A DNA stretch of 48,892 nucleotides from Synechococcus sp. RedBA-s (GCF_024345495.1 NZ_JAGQBF010000024.1:1-48892); one strand, 5' to 3'. Numbered from the stretch's first letter, positions 23,564 through 32,891 are shown. A program made the numbers and translations. The notes: generated by a model from the letters alone, not told the origin.

Positions 23564-24172
23564 ATGGCGCTGCGCCCTCCGTTCCCCTGGCTTCTCTCCA
23601 TGCGACGGGGTCTGCGCTGGGGAGGGCTCCGGGGCGTGCTCGGCCTGCTGCTGGGCAGCCTGCTGCTGCTGGGCGGGCTGAGCGGCTGCAGCGCGGCGGC
23701 GGCCGGGCTGAATTCCTTCCAGAGCCCCGACGGGCGCTATGCCTTCCTCTATCCCACCGGCTGGACCCGGGTGGCGGTGAGCAACGGCCCCCAGGTGGTC
23801 TTCCACGATCTGATCAACAGCGATGAGACCCTCAGCCTGGTGATCACGCAGGTGAACGCCACCAACGACCTGGAGTCCCTGGGCAGTGCTGTGGCGGTGG
23901 GCGAGAAGCTGGGTCGCATCGTGATTGCCCCGCAGGGCAGCGGCCGTGAGGCCGAACTGGTGGAGGCCAGTGAGCGTCAGGACGGCGGCCACACCTTCTA
24001 CGACCTGGAATATGCGGTGCATCTCTCCGACCGTGACCGCCATGAGCTGGCCACGGTGGTGGTTGACCGCGGCCGCCTCTACACCCTGGCGGCCAGCACC
24101 AATGAACTGCGCTGGCCGAAGGTGAAGGACCTGTTCCGCAACGTGATCACCTCCTTCACCCTGCAGATCTGA
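23564..24172 (+). CDS. psbP: PsbP-family photosystem II protein (CyanoP)
   Basis: The product has 202 residues. Residues 1-43 are basic and hydrophobic with a lipoprotein-like end LLLGGLSGCSAAAAG, so Cys42 or nearby is the likely lipidated residue of a thylakoid lumen protein. The PsbP fold follows: LNSFQSPDGRYAFLYPTGWT, VVFHDLINSDETLSLVI, TFYDLEYAVHLSDRDRHELA and KVKDLFRNVITSFTLQ. CyanoP binds photosystem II during assembly. ATG 23564 is supported by the signal sequence; another ATG at 23600 is possible. The next gene starts 4 bp after its stop. Confidence 0.92.
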   Translation: MALRPPFPWLLSMRRGLRWGGLRGVLGLLLGSLLLLGGLSGCSAAAAGLNSFQSPDGRYAFLYPTGWTRVAVSNGPQVVFHDLINSDETLSLVITQVNATNDLESLGSAVAVGEKLGRIVIAPQGSGREAELVEASERQDGGHTFYDLEYAVHLSDRDRHELATVVVDRGRLYTLAASTNELRWPKVKDLFRNVITSFTLQI

Positions 24173-24175
24173 CGC

Positions 24176-25387
24176 TTGGCCGATGTGCTGGTGATCGGCG
24201 CCGGCCTGACCGGCTCCCTGGTGGCCCTGGAGCTGGCCCAGCGCGGCGCTGAGGTGGAACTGCTGGATCCGGGGCAGGGCGATGCGGCCACCGCTCTGAG
24301 TTATGGAGGCGTTCCCTGGTGGGCGGGCGCCTCCGGGCCGATGAATGAGCTGATGGCTTCAGCCCCGGCGGCCTGGCGGCAGCTGGAGCAGCGCCACGGC
24401 CCCCTGGGCTGGAGTCCCTGCAGCCTGCGCCTGCACTGGAGCGACGCCGACCCCGAGCCTGCCGCTCTAGCCGAACCTGCCGCTGAAACCGATCGGGCGG
24501 TTGGCGATCCGGCTTCCGCGGCTGGCGGCAGCGCTGTCCTGGAGCAGACCCTGGCCGGGGTGGAGGCGCTGGCGCGCCGCCATCTAGGGGCTGATCAGGT
24601 GGAGCGGCTCGCTCCTTCGCCGGCCTTCGGTGGGCGGCGGATGCTGCGGCTGGAGTACGGGCGCGTCGACAGCTGCCGGCTGGCCCTGACCCTGCCGCTG
24701 GCCCTGGAGCGCGCCGGTGTGCGCCGCCGCAGGGGCCGCTGCGGCCCCCTGCAGGCGGGAGCCCTGCCCGCCCGGCAGGTGGTGCTGGCCGCTGGAGCCG
24801 GCTGCCGGGCCCTCTGGCCGGCGTTGCCCGATCGCCTGCGGGTGAGCTGGGCCGGTGTGCTGCGCTTCGAGGCTGGCCCACTCAGCCGCGAGTGGCTGAG
24901 CGGCTCCGCATCCTTTGGGCCCAACGACATCCTCATGCCGCTGCTCGCCCAGCGCCAGGCTCTTGAGCAACGGGCGGATCAGCTGCAGCGCCCTGAGTGG
25001 ATTGTCGATGCGGGTCTGGCCCCCTGGGGCGAGGGCCTGTTGCTGGGCCAGAGCAGCCTGATCAGGCCGGGCAGCTGCTGCGGCGCCCCACCCGAGGCCC
25101 CGCCCCTGGAGCTGGAGCTGCGCCAGGCGCTGGGGCGGATCGACCCCCGCCTGGGGCAGCTGGCCGCCAGCTTTGTGCAGCTGCCTGTGAGTTTCTGCAG
25201 CAGTGGTCCGCCGCTGGTGGGTCCGGTGGCAGGGGCCCCTGGGCTCTGGCTGTTTGCGGGGCTCAGCGGCCCGTTCGCTCTGGCACCCGCCCTGGCGGTG
25301 CTGCTGGCTGAGGCCATCAGCGGAGAGCGTCGGGCCCTGGAGCGGCTGCCCGGGGCTTCCACTCAACCCAGCAGCAGCTGGGGCTGA
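24176..25387 (+). CDS. FAD-dependent amino-acid-oxidase-type oxidoreductase
   Basis: The product has 403 residues from TTG 24176. The N-terminal Rossmann motif VLVIGAGLTGSLVALELAQR (GxGxxG) and acidic ELLDP bind FAD; a second signature near the C-terminus, SSGPPLVGPVAGAPGLWLFAGLSGPF, matches the DAO-type (glycine oxidase / ThiO-like) FAD-binding end. The middle region (MLRLEYGRVDSCRLALTLPL) and the substrate-binding beta sheet fit the family. The substrate is unknown; glycine oxidase relatives are used in thiazole formation for thiamine. It begins 4 bp after the psbP stop and is probably co-transcribed. Its stop lies 50 bp from the stop of the convergent LCP gene. Confidence 0.85.
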   Translation: MADVLVIGAGLTGSLVALELAQRGAEVELLDPGQGDAATALSYGGVPWWAGASGPMNELMASAPAAWRQLEQRHGPLGWSPCSLRLHWSDADPEPAALAEPAAETDRAVGDPASAAGGSAVLEQTLAGVEALARRHLGADQVERLAPSPAFGGRRMLRLEYGRVDSCRLALTLPLALERAGVRRRRGRCGPLQAGALPARQVVLAAGAGCRALWPALPDRLRVSWAGVLRFEAGPLSREWLSGSASFGPNDILMPLLAQRQALEQRADQLQRPEWIVDAGLAPWGEGLLLGQSSLIRPGSCCGAPPEAPPLELELRQALGRIDPRLGQLAASFVQLPVSFCSSGPPLVGPVAGAPGLWLFAGLSGPFALAPALAVLLAEAISGERRALERLPGASTQPSSSWG

Positions 25388-25392
25388 GCCTC

Positions 25393-25434
25393 AGAATCTG
25401 GGACCTTGAATCTGAGACCTCGAATCTGAGTCTC
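25393..25434. repeat. Three tandem copies of a 14-bp repeat
   Basis: AGAATCTGGGACCT, TGAATCTGAGACCT and CGAATCTGAGTCTC follow each other without gaps in the 50-bp space between the convergent oxidoreductase and LCP genes. The copies differ at a few positions. They do not form a strong hairpin. Confidence 0.7.
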
Positions 25435-25437
25435 AGC

Positions 25438-26385
25438 TCAGAACAGATACCGCTCGCGGCCGTTGGGCTCATCGGTGCTGGCGTTGACGGCCTCCACATT
25501 GCGCTGCGGCCAGTCGGCTTCCCAGTAGCTGATGCCGTTGAGATCGAAGGGACGGCCGCCCAGCCGTTCCGCGTCAAAACGGGTGGTGGCCATGGCCGTG
25601 ATCAGTCCGCCGATTTCCATGGGCCCCAGGTCTGTTTGGAGGTCCTGGCCGGCCGCTGCGATCAGGCTCGGCAGCCGCACCAGGTTCTCGGGGCGGGTCA
25701 GTTTGCTGAACAGGGCGGTGAGCACCAGCTTCTGGCGGTCGATCCGGCCGATATCGCCCTCCTCATCATGGCGCCAGCGCAGGAATCCCTCCAGGTCTCG
25801 GCCCTTGAGGGTCTGCAGGCCCGGCTGCAGGTCGATGTAGAGGCCCTGGCTGTTGTCGACGTAATACATGCGCTTGGGCACGTTCACTTCGACACCGCCG
25901 AGCACATCGCCCATGCGCCGGATCGCCCCCAGGTTCACCAGCAGGTGATGGTCGATCGGTCGGCCCATCCGCTCCGAGAGCTCCTGCTTGACCGCATCGG
26001 CTCCGCCGTAGGCATAGAGGGCGTTGGCCTTGATGCCGCCGAAGCGGGCTGAGTCGATGTAGGTGTCTCTGGGCACCTGGGTGACATTGGTGACGCCGTT
26101 CTCGATGCGGATCGAGAACATCACATCGGTGTTGCCACCGCCCACATCAGTGCCGAGCACCAGCACATCACGACCATTGGCGCCCCAGGCGGCGAAGGGA
26201 TTGCTGAGCTGGCCGGTGAGCCTGGCGGTCTGGCTGGCCCAGTCGCGTGGCAGCACCGAAGACAGGGGGCCGGAGAGGGCCAGACCTCCCGCGAGGCCCA
26301 TCAGCATCGCCAGGGCGATGGTCAGGGGACGGGACCCCTGGTGAGCACTCACGGGCGCCGGGGGGAGTTGGCGCTTCAAGACCAC
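25438..26385 (-). CDS. LytR-CpsA-Psr (LCP) family protein
   Basis: LCP enzymes transfer undecaprenyl-linked glycopolymers onto peptidoglycan or similar acceptors. The product has 315 residues, a short cytoplasmic N-terminus, one membrane segment at about 20-41 (ALAMLMGLAGGLALSG) and an outer LCP domain. Conserved parts are VLVLGTDVGGGNTDVMFSIR (Asp ligand of the pyrophosphate site), TQVPRDTYID (Arg), GGIKANALYAYGG and GLQTLKGRDLEGFLRWRHDE, followed by DIGRIDRQKLVL with the family's RxxRQ. The start MVLKRQLPPAP at 26385 fits a membrane-anchored protein. About 190 bp without a gene separate it from the ParB-like gene upstream. Confidence 0.9.
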   Translation of the reverse strand: MVLKRQLPPAPVSAHQGSRPLTIALAMLMGLAGGLALSGPLSSVLPRDWASQTARLTGQLSNPFAAWGANGRDVLVLGTDVGGGNTDVMFSIRIENGVTNVTQVPRDTYIDSARFGGIKANALYAYGGADAVKQELSERMGRPIDHHLLVNLGAIRRMGDVLGGVEVNVPKRMYYVDNSQGLYIDLQPGLQTLKGRDLEGFLRWRHDEEGDIGRIDRQKLVLTALFSKLTRPENLVRLPSLIAAAGQDLQTDLGPMEIGGLITAMATTRFDAERLGGRPFDLNGISYWEADWPQRNVEAVNASTDEPNGRERYLF

Positions 26386-26573
26386 AGCGGAGCAATGGTC
26401 GTGTCAACGACGGGCATCGGCTGCTGGGCGTGGAAGGAAGCGCTGGGCATAGGCATTGGCGACAGGAGCAGAGTTGTGGCCCTTTGTCACATTGATGAAA
26501 CCTTATTTCATCCACGCCGATCCGCTCCCCCTCGGCCCGGACGGATTTGTTCCAGTTCCTGGGCTGGACCCAC

Positions 26574-27215
26574 TCAGATGGACGGCGGTCCCCCATGGCC
26601 CAGCTGTCCCTGCAGCAGTCTTCTCGCTGCAGGCAGGGCGGGCCTCAGGTCCATGGAGTCAAAGGCGGGCAGCTCCTGGCGACGCAACCAGCGGCCCCAG
26701 TGAAACTCCAGGAAGGGCACCTGGGGCTGGGCGCGGATCAGCCCCTCCTGCCTCAGCTTCCAGACCAGGCTGCGGAAGGGATCGTCTTCCAGGCCGCCCA
26801 GGTCAATCGGCAGCCGCTCGGGCGGTAGAGGGCCCCGGTCTTCGCCATCCCGCAGATACAGCCAACCGCGGCGGTTCAGCTCCTCCAGGCAGTGAGCGCG
26901 ACTGGCTCCCACCAGCTCCAGCACCACCGCGCAGAAGGCTGTGGCGCTGGAATCCACCTCCATCAGGGCCCGCAGCCGGTGGTGACGATCGATCATCCAG
27001 TGCTCCCCGGCGCTGCTCACCGCCACCGGCACCGGTCGGGTACGCAGATAACGCCTGCGCTCCGCCGCCGATTCCCTGGCGAAATCCCTGGCCCTGGAGC
27101 GTACTTCCGCCAGCCCCAGACAGAGCTGGGTGGGCTGCAGCCGGCCGATGGGCAGCTCCAGTAGGTCTTGCCGGGCCAGGGGCGGCAGCTCGAGGGGACC
27201 GGGTGTCTGGGCCAT
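26574..27215 (-). CDS. ParB/Srx-like domain protein (not chromosomal ParB)
   Basis: The product has 213 residues. The core resembles putative ParB-like nuclease domains: LELPIGRLQPTQLCLGLAEV, then VPVAVSSAGEHWMIDRHHRL (the motif with two His, IDxHHRLxA) and an acidic helical C-terminus. It lacks the ParB C-terminal DNA-binding and dimerisation parts and has no parA partner nearby. In cyanobacteria such proteins are often annotated as chromosome partitioning proteins, but the DRHHRL motif is more like CTP/nucleotide-handling or sulfiredoxin-fold proteins. Function is uncertain. It is co-oriented with the ABC exporter gene upstream, with a gap of about 57 bp. Confidence 0.7.
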   Translation of the reverse strand: MAQTPGPLELPPLARQDLLELPIGRLQPTQLCLGLAEVRSRARDFARESAAERRRYLRTRPVPVAVSSAGEHWMIDRHHRLRALMEVDSSATAFCAVVLELVGASRAHCLEELNRRGWLYLRDGEDRGPLPPERLPIDLGGLEDDPFRSLVWKLRQEGLIRAQPQVPFLEFHWGRWLRRQELPAFDSMDLRPALPAARRLLQGQLGHGGPPSI

Positions 27216-27272
27216 GGGCGAGGGCCCGCCGCCGTTGGGGACCTGAGATCACATCAGCCCATGCTGGTGCAT

Positions 27273-29069
27273 TCAGGCCAGGAGTGCTTCGTCGGCGCGC
27301 AGACCGGCCTGCACCCGCCAGAGTCGAGCGTAGGCACCGCCGCGGCGCAACAGGTCGTCGTGGCAGCCCTGCTCGACGATCCGGCCCTGCTCCAGCACCA
27401 CGATCCGATCGGCATGGCGCACGGTGCTGAGCCGATGGGCGATCACCAGGGTGGTGCGCTCGGCGGTGATCAGCTCCAGTGAGCGCTGGATCGCGGCCTC
27501 CGTTTCGTTATCGACGGCGGCCGTGGCCTCATCGAGGATCAGCACCGGTGGGTTCTTGAGAATGGCCCTGGCCAGGGCGATGCGCTGGCGCTGGCCGCCC
27601 GAGAGCCGCTGGCCCCGCTCCCCCACCAGGGTGTCGTATCCCTGGGGAAGCGCTTCGATGAAGTCACTGGCTTCGGCCAGGGCAGCGGCCCGCTCGATCG
27701 CGCTGGGGCTGGCGTCAAATGTTCCGTAGGCGATGTTCTCGCCCACGCTGCCGTGGAACAGGAACACCTCCTGGCTCACCAGGCCGATGGCATGGCGCAG
27801 GTCGCCCAGTTGCAGCTCCTGAATCGGCTGGTCATCCAGCAGGATTTCCCCTGCCTGCACGGCATAGAGCCGCAGCAGCAACTTCACCAGGGTGCTCTTG
27901 CCGGAGCCCGTGGCCCCCACGATGCCCACCGTGTGCCCGGCCGGCACCGCCAGGGAAAAGTCGACCAGCAGGGGGTCCCGGCCGGCATAGCCGAAGCTCA
28001 CCGAGCGGAATTCGATGACGCCGCGCACACCGGACAGGGGCAGGGGTCGCTCGCCGCCGGGGATGGCAATGGGGGTCTCCAGCAGATCCAACACCCGGTT
28101 GCTTGAGGCCATGGCCCGCTGGTAGTCGTCGAGGGTGCGCCCCAGGGTGGTGAGGGGCCACAGCAGCCGCTGGGTGATGAACACCAGGAAGCTGTAGGAG
28201 CCCACAGCGATCGTGCCCCGCCAGGCCTGCAGTCCGCCGATCACCAGGATCGCCAGGAAGGCGAAAAGGATGGCAAAACGGATCAGGGGAATGAAGGCGG
28301 CCGAGAGGCGAATGGCTCGCTGGTTGCTTTGCCGGTAGGCCTCGCTCTGACCGCTGATGCGCTCCAGCTCCCAGGACTCGGCTGCATAGCTCTTGATCGT
28401 GAGCATCCCGCCGAGGTTGTTCGAGAGGCTGCTGTTGAGATCGCCGGCCCGATCACGCACCTCGCGGTAACGGGGAGCCAGTCGTTTCTGGAACCGAATC
28501 GAGCCCCAGAGGATCACCGGGATGGGCAGAAAGGCCACCCCGGCCACACCGGGTGAGATGGCCGCCATCACCGCACCGACCGCCAGCACGGTGGTGCTCA
28601 GCTGCAGCAGCTCGTTGGCGCCGTGGTCGAGAAAACGCTCCAGTTGGTTGATGTCGTCGTTGAGGATCGCCATCAGCCGGCCGCTGCTGCCGGCCTCGAA
28701 GAAGGCCATCTCCAGCTGCTGCAGGTGGCCATAGGCCTCCAGCCTGAGCTCGTGCTGCATGGTCTGGGCCAGATTGCGCCAGAGCACCCCGTAGAGGTAT
28801 TCGAACAGGGATTCGGCGCTCCAGATCACAAAGGAGGCCACCGCCAGGGCCGTGAGCTGGGAGGGAACGCTGCGCAGCCCCAGATCAGCCAGCCAGGAGG
28901 TCTGCTGACGCACCACCACATCCACCGCTAGGCCGATCAGCACCGGTGGGGCCAGATCGAAGAGCTTGTTGAGCACCGAGCAGATCGAGGCCAGCCAGAC
29001 CAGCCGCCGGTGGGGCCTCAGGGCCTGCAACAGGCGGTTGATCGGGCTGCGCGCGCTCGGATGGGCCAT
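27273..29069 (-). CDS. ABC exporter with fused permease and ATPase domains
   Basis: From ATG 29069 ([19 protein letters not shown]) the product has 598 residues, typical of half-size exporters that act as homo- or heterodimers. The N-terminal six-helix transmembrane domain covers about 20-320. The nucleotide-binding domain follows with Walker [22 protein letters not shown]-loop [21 protein letters not shown], signature [15 protein letters not shown], Walker [14 protein letters not shown] and H-loop IAHRLSTV. It resembles MsbA/MDR-type exporters; the substrate (lipid, drug or peptide) cannot be told. The open frame extends to 29189, but the upstream residues are not conserved. Confidence 0.93.
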   Translation of the reverse strand: MAHPSARSPINRLLQALRPHRRLVWLASICSVLNKLFDLAPPVLIGLAVDVVVRQQTSWLADLGLRSVPSQLTALAVASFVIWSAESLFEYLYGVLWRNLAQTMQHELRLEAYGHLQQLEMAFFEAGSSGRLMAILNDDINQLERFLDHGANELLQLSTTVLAVGAVMAAISPGVAGVAFLPIPVILWGSIRFQKRLAPRYREVRDRAGDLNSSLSNNLGGMLTIKSYAAESWELERISGQSEAYRQSNQRAIRLSAAFIPLIRFAILFAFLAILVIGGLQAWRGTIAVGSYSFLVFITQRLLWPLTTLGRTLDDYQRAMASSNRVLDLLETPIAIPGGERPLPLSGVRGVIEFRSVSFGYAGRDPLLVDFSLAVPAGHTVGIVGATGSGKSTLVKLLLRLYAVQAGEILLDDQPIQELQLGDLRHAIGLVSQEVFLFHGSVGENIAYGTFDASPSAIERAAALAEASDFIEALPQGYDTLVGERGQRLSGGQRQRIALARAILKNPPVLILDEATAAVDNETEAAIQRSLELITAERTTLVIAHRLSTVRHADRIVVLEQGRIVEQGCHDDLLRRGGAYARLWRVQAGLRADEALLA

Positions 29070-29377
29070 GAACTCAGGCGACTGGGCATCGGCCCGTGGG
29101 GCCAGAGGCCATTTAAAGGGGCCAGCCGCAGCGACGGACTTCAGCTCAGGACCGCTCAGATCAGTCCTGCGATGCGCAGATCGCGGCAATGATACAGGAG
29201 CGAAACGCCTGGAGTCCTGCCGGCGGCGTTCTGCTGCGCCTCATGCACAATTTAAAGCCTGCGCTGCAGCCTCTTTGGTCTGAGAGTGAGGCGAATCAGG
29301 GCTAGATGTCGAAGCGTAAAGCAGATTGGAAGCAAATCCAAGGAATGGGGGCCGGCGGCGAGGGATGTCCCAATGTC

Positions 29378-29608
29378 ATGAAACCAAGACGCATTGATCC
29401 CGACGCCATGGCTGCCCCTGTTCCCTGGAGCCTCGACTGGTGTGAGGACGGCGAGCTCGCCCCCCAGGATCGCTTTGATCTGCTGCAGACCCTGGTGCTC
29501 AGTGAGACATCCGAGGTCCAGGTCACTCTGATCGCGGCCATGGAACGGCTCAGCCTGAGCCAGGTGAGTGTATTGCAAACCGACTATGTCACCGGGATGT
29601 GCGCCTGA
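29378..29608 (+). CDS. Small hypothetical protein
   Basis: From ATG 29378 the product has 76 residues: MKPRRIDPDAMAAPVPWSLD, then an acidic and helical part DWCEDGELAPQDRFDLLQTL and MERLSLSQVSVLQTDYVTGM. GAGGGA upstream is a plausible ribosome binding site, and the frame is also open from ATG 29306. It is soluble with no known motif. The codon pattern is good, so it is likely a real gene, but I do not recognise it. Confidence 0.6.
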   Translation: MKPRRIDPDAMAAPVPWSLDWCEDGELAPQDRFDLLQTLVLSETSEVQVTLIAAMERLSLSQVSVLQTDYVTGMCA

Positions 29609-29650
29609 GTTCTGAGCACAGGCCAGGCATTCAGGGGCAGTAGACGGTTT

Positions 29651-30013
29651 TCAGAGGCTGTAGCGGGCGATGGTGCGTAGGCGGCAGGTGTTCTGCGCCA
29701 CATCAAGGCCCGCCCCAAGGTTCACCTGATCCAGGAAACAGGAGCAGGCGAAGGTCCCAAGCCCAGGTGGCTGAACCTTGCGTGCCGCCTGGAAGGCCGC
29801 ACTGACGGTGGCTTGACAGAATTTGCTGACTTGCTCATCCCGCTGGCTGCCGCCCGCCGAGGCTTTGAGCACTGCCTCGGCCTCCGCGGGCCCCGCCGTC
29901 ATCGTCAGATCAGCCAGGCCCGCCAGCCCCACCGTGGCCAGACGGAGCAACATCCCAACCGAGCTGGAAGGACTGCGCTGGCCGGTGGCCTTGGTGCTGG
30001 AGAGGGCTGACAT
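29651..30013 (-). CDS. Small exported protein, unknown function
   Basis: The product has 120 residues if it starts at ATG 30013, or 100 if at the internal ATG 29953. The second choice begins directly with MLLRLATVGLAGLADLTMTA and a cleavage-like AGPAEA, a good signal peptide. The mature part has conserved-looking cysteines (SKFCQATVSAAF, TFACSCFLDQVNLGAG and NTCRLRTIARYSL). The CxC motif and four cysteines suggest a disulfide-bonded periplasmic protein. Similar proteins occur in picocyanobacteria without known function. It follows the end of the DEAD-box gene on the same strand side, with a gap of 38 bp. Confidence 0.68.
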   Translation of the reverse strand: MSALSSTKATGQRSPSSSVGMLLRLATVGLAGLADLTMTAGPAEAEAVLKASAGGSQRDEQVSKFCQATVSAAFQAARKVQPPGLGTFACSCFLDQVNLGAGLDVAQNTCRLRTIARYSL

Positions 30014-30051
30014 AGGGGCGGAAACAAGGCGGTATGGCGGCTCGAGCTGAC

Positions 30052-32064
30052 TCAGGACTGGTGCCGGGTGATCTGAAGCTCTTTGTTCATCACCCGCAGC
30101 CGCCGCAGGGCGGTGAACACATCTTCGGGCATTCCACTGGGGAGATCCACGGTGCTGTGCGTGTCAAAGATTTGGATGCGACCGATGCTGCGACCGGTCA
30201 GGCCGGCTTCGTTGGCGATGGCTCCAACAATGTTGCCGGGCTTGACCCGGTCCTGCCAGCCCACCTCGATCCGGAACCGCTCCATGTCGGCATCTGGGGG
30301 AGTGGAGGCCTCGAGGCGGCCGCCGCCGGATCGGGAGGGGGAGCGGCGATCACCGCCGCGGCGGTCGTCGTCACCGCCGCGCTGGCGGTCGCGGCTGGGG
30401 GCGGCCTGGTGCCAGCTTTCGGTGCCCTGCACCAGCAAGGGGCGATCGCCCACGGCCAGTTGCAGGGCGGCCAGGGCCAGCTGCTCGGGAGTGGTGCCGA
30501 TCTCGCTGCCCACCCGCTGCAGGATTTCGCTCAGCAGAGCCAGCTCCTGCTCGTTGGAGCGGGGGGTCCCCACCAGGGCGGTGAGGCGCTCGCGCAGACG
30601 ATCGAGCCTGCTCTGGTTGATGTCGGCATTGCTGGGCACGTCCATCGGCGTGATCGCCTTGCCCACGGTCCGCTCCAGGCCGCCGAGAAAACGGCGTTCG
30701 CGGGGGGTGAGGAACAGGATCGCGTCGCCCTGGCGGCCCGCCCGGCCGGTGCGGCCGATGCGGTGCACATAGGCCTCGCTGTCAAAGGGGATGTCGTAGT
30801 TGATGACCAGGGTGATCCGATCCACATCCAGGCCCCGGGCGGCCACGTCGGTGGCCACGAGCACGTTTACCTGGCCACTGCGCAGCCGCTCCACCGTGCG
30901 CTCCCGCTGGTTCTGGGGCACATCGCCGTTGAGCACGGCCACGTCGTAGCCCTGTTGCTCCAGGGCTTCGGACACGGTGAGGGTGATCGCCTTGGTGCGA
31001 GCGAAAATGATCACGCCCCCGCTGGTCTCTGCTTCGAGCACTCGGGTGAGCGCCTCGAGTTTCTGGGCTCCGTGCACCACCAGATGGCGCTGGCGAATGG
31101 TGCTGTTCTCGGCACCCTTCTGCTGAATGGTGACCTCAGCCGGGTTCTGCAGATACTTGCGCGAGAGCCGGCGGATCTCCGAGGGCATGGTGGCGGAGAA
31201 GAGCACCACCTGGCGCTGCTCGGGGAGTTGCTCCAGCACCCACTCGACGTCGTCGATGAAGCCCATGCGCAGCATTTCGTCGGCTTCATCGAGCACAAGG
31301 CAGCGCAGCCCGGAGAGATCGAGGGTGCCCTGGCGCATGTGGTCCATCACCCGGCCGGGGGTGCCCACCACGATTTGTACGCCGCGCTTGAGGCGAACGA
31401 TCTGGTCACGGAAATCGGCACCGCCATAGATGGGCAGCACCCGCACCTGGGGGAGCTTGGCGGCGTAGCCGTTGAAGGCTTCAGCCACCTGAAGGGCCAG
31501 TTCACGGGTGGGGGTGAGCACCAGCACCTGGGGGGTGCGCTGCTGGGGGTCGAGGCGGGCCAGCAGGGGCAGGGCGAAGGCAGCGGTCTTGCCGGTGCCC
31601 GTCTGGGCCTGGCCCACCAGGTCGCGGCCAAGCATCAGCTCGGGAATGGCGGCCTTCTGAATCGGTGAAGGGTCGCTATAGCCGCAATCGGCCACGGCGG
31701 CGAGGAGCTCAGCCCCGAGGCCGAACCTGGCGAACCCGTTAGCAGGGGGGGGATCAGCCTCCTCAGTGGGTTGATCAAGGGGGCCAATCAGGGTGGACTC
31801 GACGGCGGTGACTTCGGCCGAAGGCTGCCCTTCAAGGGCACTCAGATCGACGCTGCTGGAGAGAGTGCCGGGCTGGATGGAGGGGGTGGTGGTGATGGGA
31901 TCGCTCGCGATGGGTTGGATGGGGGATTGGGCGGGATGGTCGCTCAGGTCGATGGAGCACGCAAAGCTCTCGCTCGCGTTGAACTGGGTCACGATGAGTT
32001 GATGGGGCCTTGGCCTGGGAGTTCCTTCAACGCAGGCCGGCAGGTACCCGTATCTCGCGGCCAC
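30052..32064 (-). CDS. DEAD-box RNA helicase (CsdA/DeaD type)
   Basis: An ATP-dependent RNA helicase of up to 670 residues. The helicase core has, in order, the Q motif (DPSPIQKAAIP), motif I AQTGTGKTAAFALPL, Ia PTRELALQ, Ib TPGRVMDHM, II LVLDEADEML, III SATMPSE, IV GVIIFARTKA, V LVATDVAARGLDVDRI and VI YVHRIGRTGRAGRQ. A charged linker rich in Arg, Asp and Gly (about 540-590) precedes a DbpA-like RNA-binding end with RFRIEVGWQDRVKPGNIVGA and IFDTHSTVDLP. This layout is that of CsdA/DeaD, used in cold adaptation and ribosome assembly. The start may be ATG 32064 or GTG 31992; the first 110 residues are poorly conserved. Confidence 0.93.
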   Translation of the reverse strand: MAARYGYLPACVEGTPRPRPHQLIVTQFNASESFACSIDLSDHPAQSPIQPIASDPITTTPSIQPGTLSSSVDLSALEGQPSAEVTAVESTLIGPLDQPTEEADPPPANGFARFGLGAELLAAVADCGYSDPSPIQKAAIPELMLGRDLVGQAQTGTGKTAAFALPLLARLDPQQRTPQVLVLTPTRELALQVAEAFNGYAAKLPQVRVLPIYGGADFRDQIVRLKRGVQIVVGTPGRVMDHMRQGTLDLSGLRCLVLDEADEMLRMGFIDDVEWVLEQLPEQRQVVLFSATMPSEIRRLSRKYLQNPAEVTIQQKGAENSTIRQRHLVVHGAQKLEALTRVLEAETSGGVIIFARTKAITLTVSEALEQQGYDVAVLNGDVPQNQRERTVERLRSGQVNVLVATDVAARGLDVDRITLVINYDIPFDSEAYVHRIGRTGRAGRQGDAILFLTPRERRFLGGLERTVGKAITPMDVPSNADINQSRLDRLRERLTALVGTPRSNEQELALLSEILQRVGSEIGTTPEQLALAALQLAVGDRPLLVQGTESWHQAAPSRDRQRGGDDDRRGGDRRSPSRSGGGRLEASTPPDADMERFRIEVGWQDRVKPGNIVGAIANEAGLTGRSIGRIQIFDTHSTVDLPSGMPEDVFTALRRLRVMNKELQITRHQS

Positions 32065-32088
32065 AGGGCCTGAAAAAAGACTGCCTTG

Positions 32089-32103
32089 CCCTTTATTAAA
32101 GGG
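32089..32103. repeat. Palindrome CCCTTTATTAAAGGG upstream of the DEAD-box gene
   Basis: CCCTTTATTAAAGGG is a perfect 15-bp palindrome (7-bp arms around one T). It lies 25 bp before the earliest start of the helicase gene and 27 bp after the stop of the cupin gene. It could be the 3' hairpin of the cupin transcript or a regulator site for the helicase. Confidence 0.5.
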
Positions 32104-32129
32104 TGAGTATTAACTGTAACACCTCGCCC

Positions 32130-32537
32130 TCAGCGACTCCCCCTGGGCCCAACGGCTCCGGGGGATGTGGGTCCCCCCAGTCGTCCGTAGTCGTCGGCGA
32201 AGCGCTCGATATCGTCGTCGCTGAGGGCATCGCCCCGCTGCACCTCGACGATCATCAGCCCCTGCTCCCCGGAGCTGGCCCGGTGCACAGCCAGGGTGGG
32301 GATGGTCAGCGTCGTGCCAGGCGCTGCCCTCAGCAGTGTGCCCGCGCACTCAAGGATGCCGGCACCTTCCACGACCACCCAGTGCTCGCTGCGGTGGTGA
32401 TGGCGTTGAAGGCTGATGCGGCTGGAGGGATGCAACCAGAGCCGCTTGATCAGGTAGCCCTGACCACTGGCGAGGGTCTCGAACCAGCCCCAGGGGCGTT
32501 CGCTGCGGTGCTCGCTTCGCCTGGCCGGTTCCGCCAT
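32130..32537 (-). CDS. Cupin protein of the mannose-6-phosphate isomerase type II family
   Basis: The product has 135 residues, the size of the isolated C-terminal cupin domain of type II phosphomannose isomerases. Conserved parts are [20 protein letters not shown], the metal-binding [22 protein letters not shown] and [13 protein letters not shown], then [11 protein letters not shown] and a C-terminal [13 protein letters not shown]. The usual role is isomerisation of fructose-6-phosphate and mannose-6-phosphate for GDP-mannose, though isolated cupins may instead be pyrophosphorylase partners. The preceding small ORF on the same strand ends 6 bp before its start. Confidence 0.88.
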   Translation of the reverse strand: MAEPARRSEHRSERPWGWFETLASGQGYLIKRLWLHPSSRISLQRHHHRSEHWVVVEGAGILECAGTLLRAAPGTTLTIPTLAVHRASSGEQGLMIVEVQRGDALSDDDIERFADDYGRLGGPTSPGAVGPRGSR

Positions 32538-32543
32538 GGCCGA

Positions 32544-32765
32544 TCAGCCAAAGGCGGCCGGTTTCCAGGCCTGGGCCCTGGCCTGGCTGATTTCGGCGAT
32601 CTTGTCGTGGGCGTGCAGACGGCGCTGAATCTGGTTGCTGCAGCCCTGCCAGGTGGGCGGAGTGGTGCTGGCGTCGAAGCAGGCTTCGCTGCGGTCATCC
32701 AGCATCCGGCCCAGGGTCGGCTCCTCACCCTGGGGGCCCGGCAGCAGAAGGTAGTAGCGGATCAT
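32544..32765 (-). CDS. Small conserved hypothetical protein
   Basis: From ATG 32765 the product has 73 residues: [40 protein letters not shown] and [20 protein letters not shown]. It is soluble with no recognised motif. The open frame begins at 32801 but the second ATG has a better context. It ends 6 bp before the cupin start, so the pair is probably an operon diverging from glnN. Confidence 0.6.
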   Translation of the reverse strand: MIRYYLLLPGPQGEEPTLGRMLDDRSEACFDASTTPPTWQGCSNQIQRRLHAHDKIAEISQARAQAWKPAAFG

Positions 32766-32826
32766 GCGTACCGGGCACGGAATGACTCCAGTCTGTCCCA
32801 TGGCGGTGGGGTCGCCTGGCGTCTCT

Positions 32827-32868
32827 GTAGCAACGGCTTCTTCTCAGGGCATGGCTGCCGTCTTGGAT
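32827..32868 (+). promoter_or_regulatory. Possible degenerate NtcA-type promoter upstream of glnN
   Basis: NtcA activates nitrogen genes through GTAN8TAC, usually about 22 bp before a -10 box TAN3T. Upstream of glnN, GTA at 32827-32829 is followed after 8 bases by TTC (32838-32840), one mismatch from TAC. A TTGGAT lies about 22 bp further on (32863-32868), in place of TAN3T. The gene would start 23 bp later. The match is weak. Confidence 0.25.
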
Positions 32869-32891
32869 GCCCCGCAGACACATGGTCTGAG

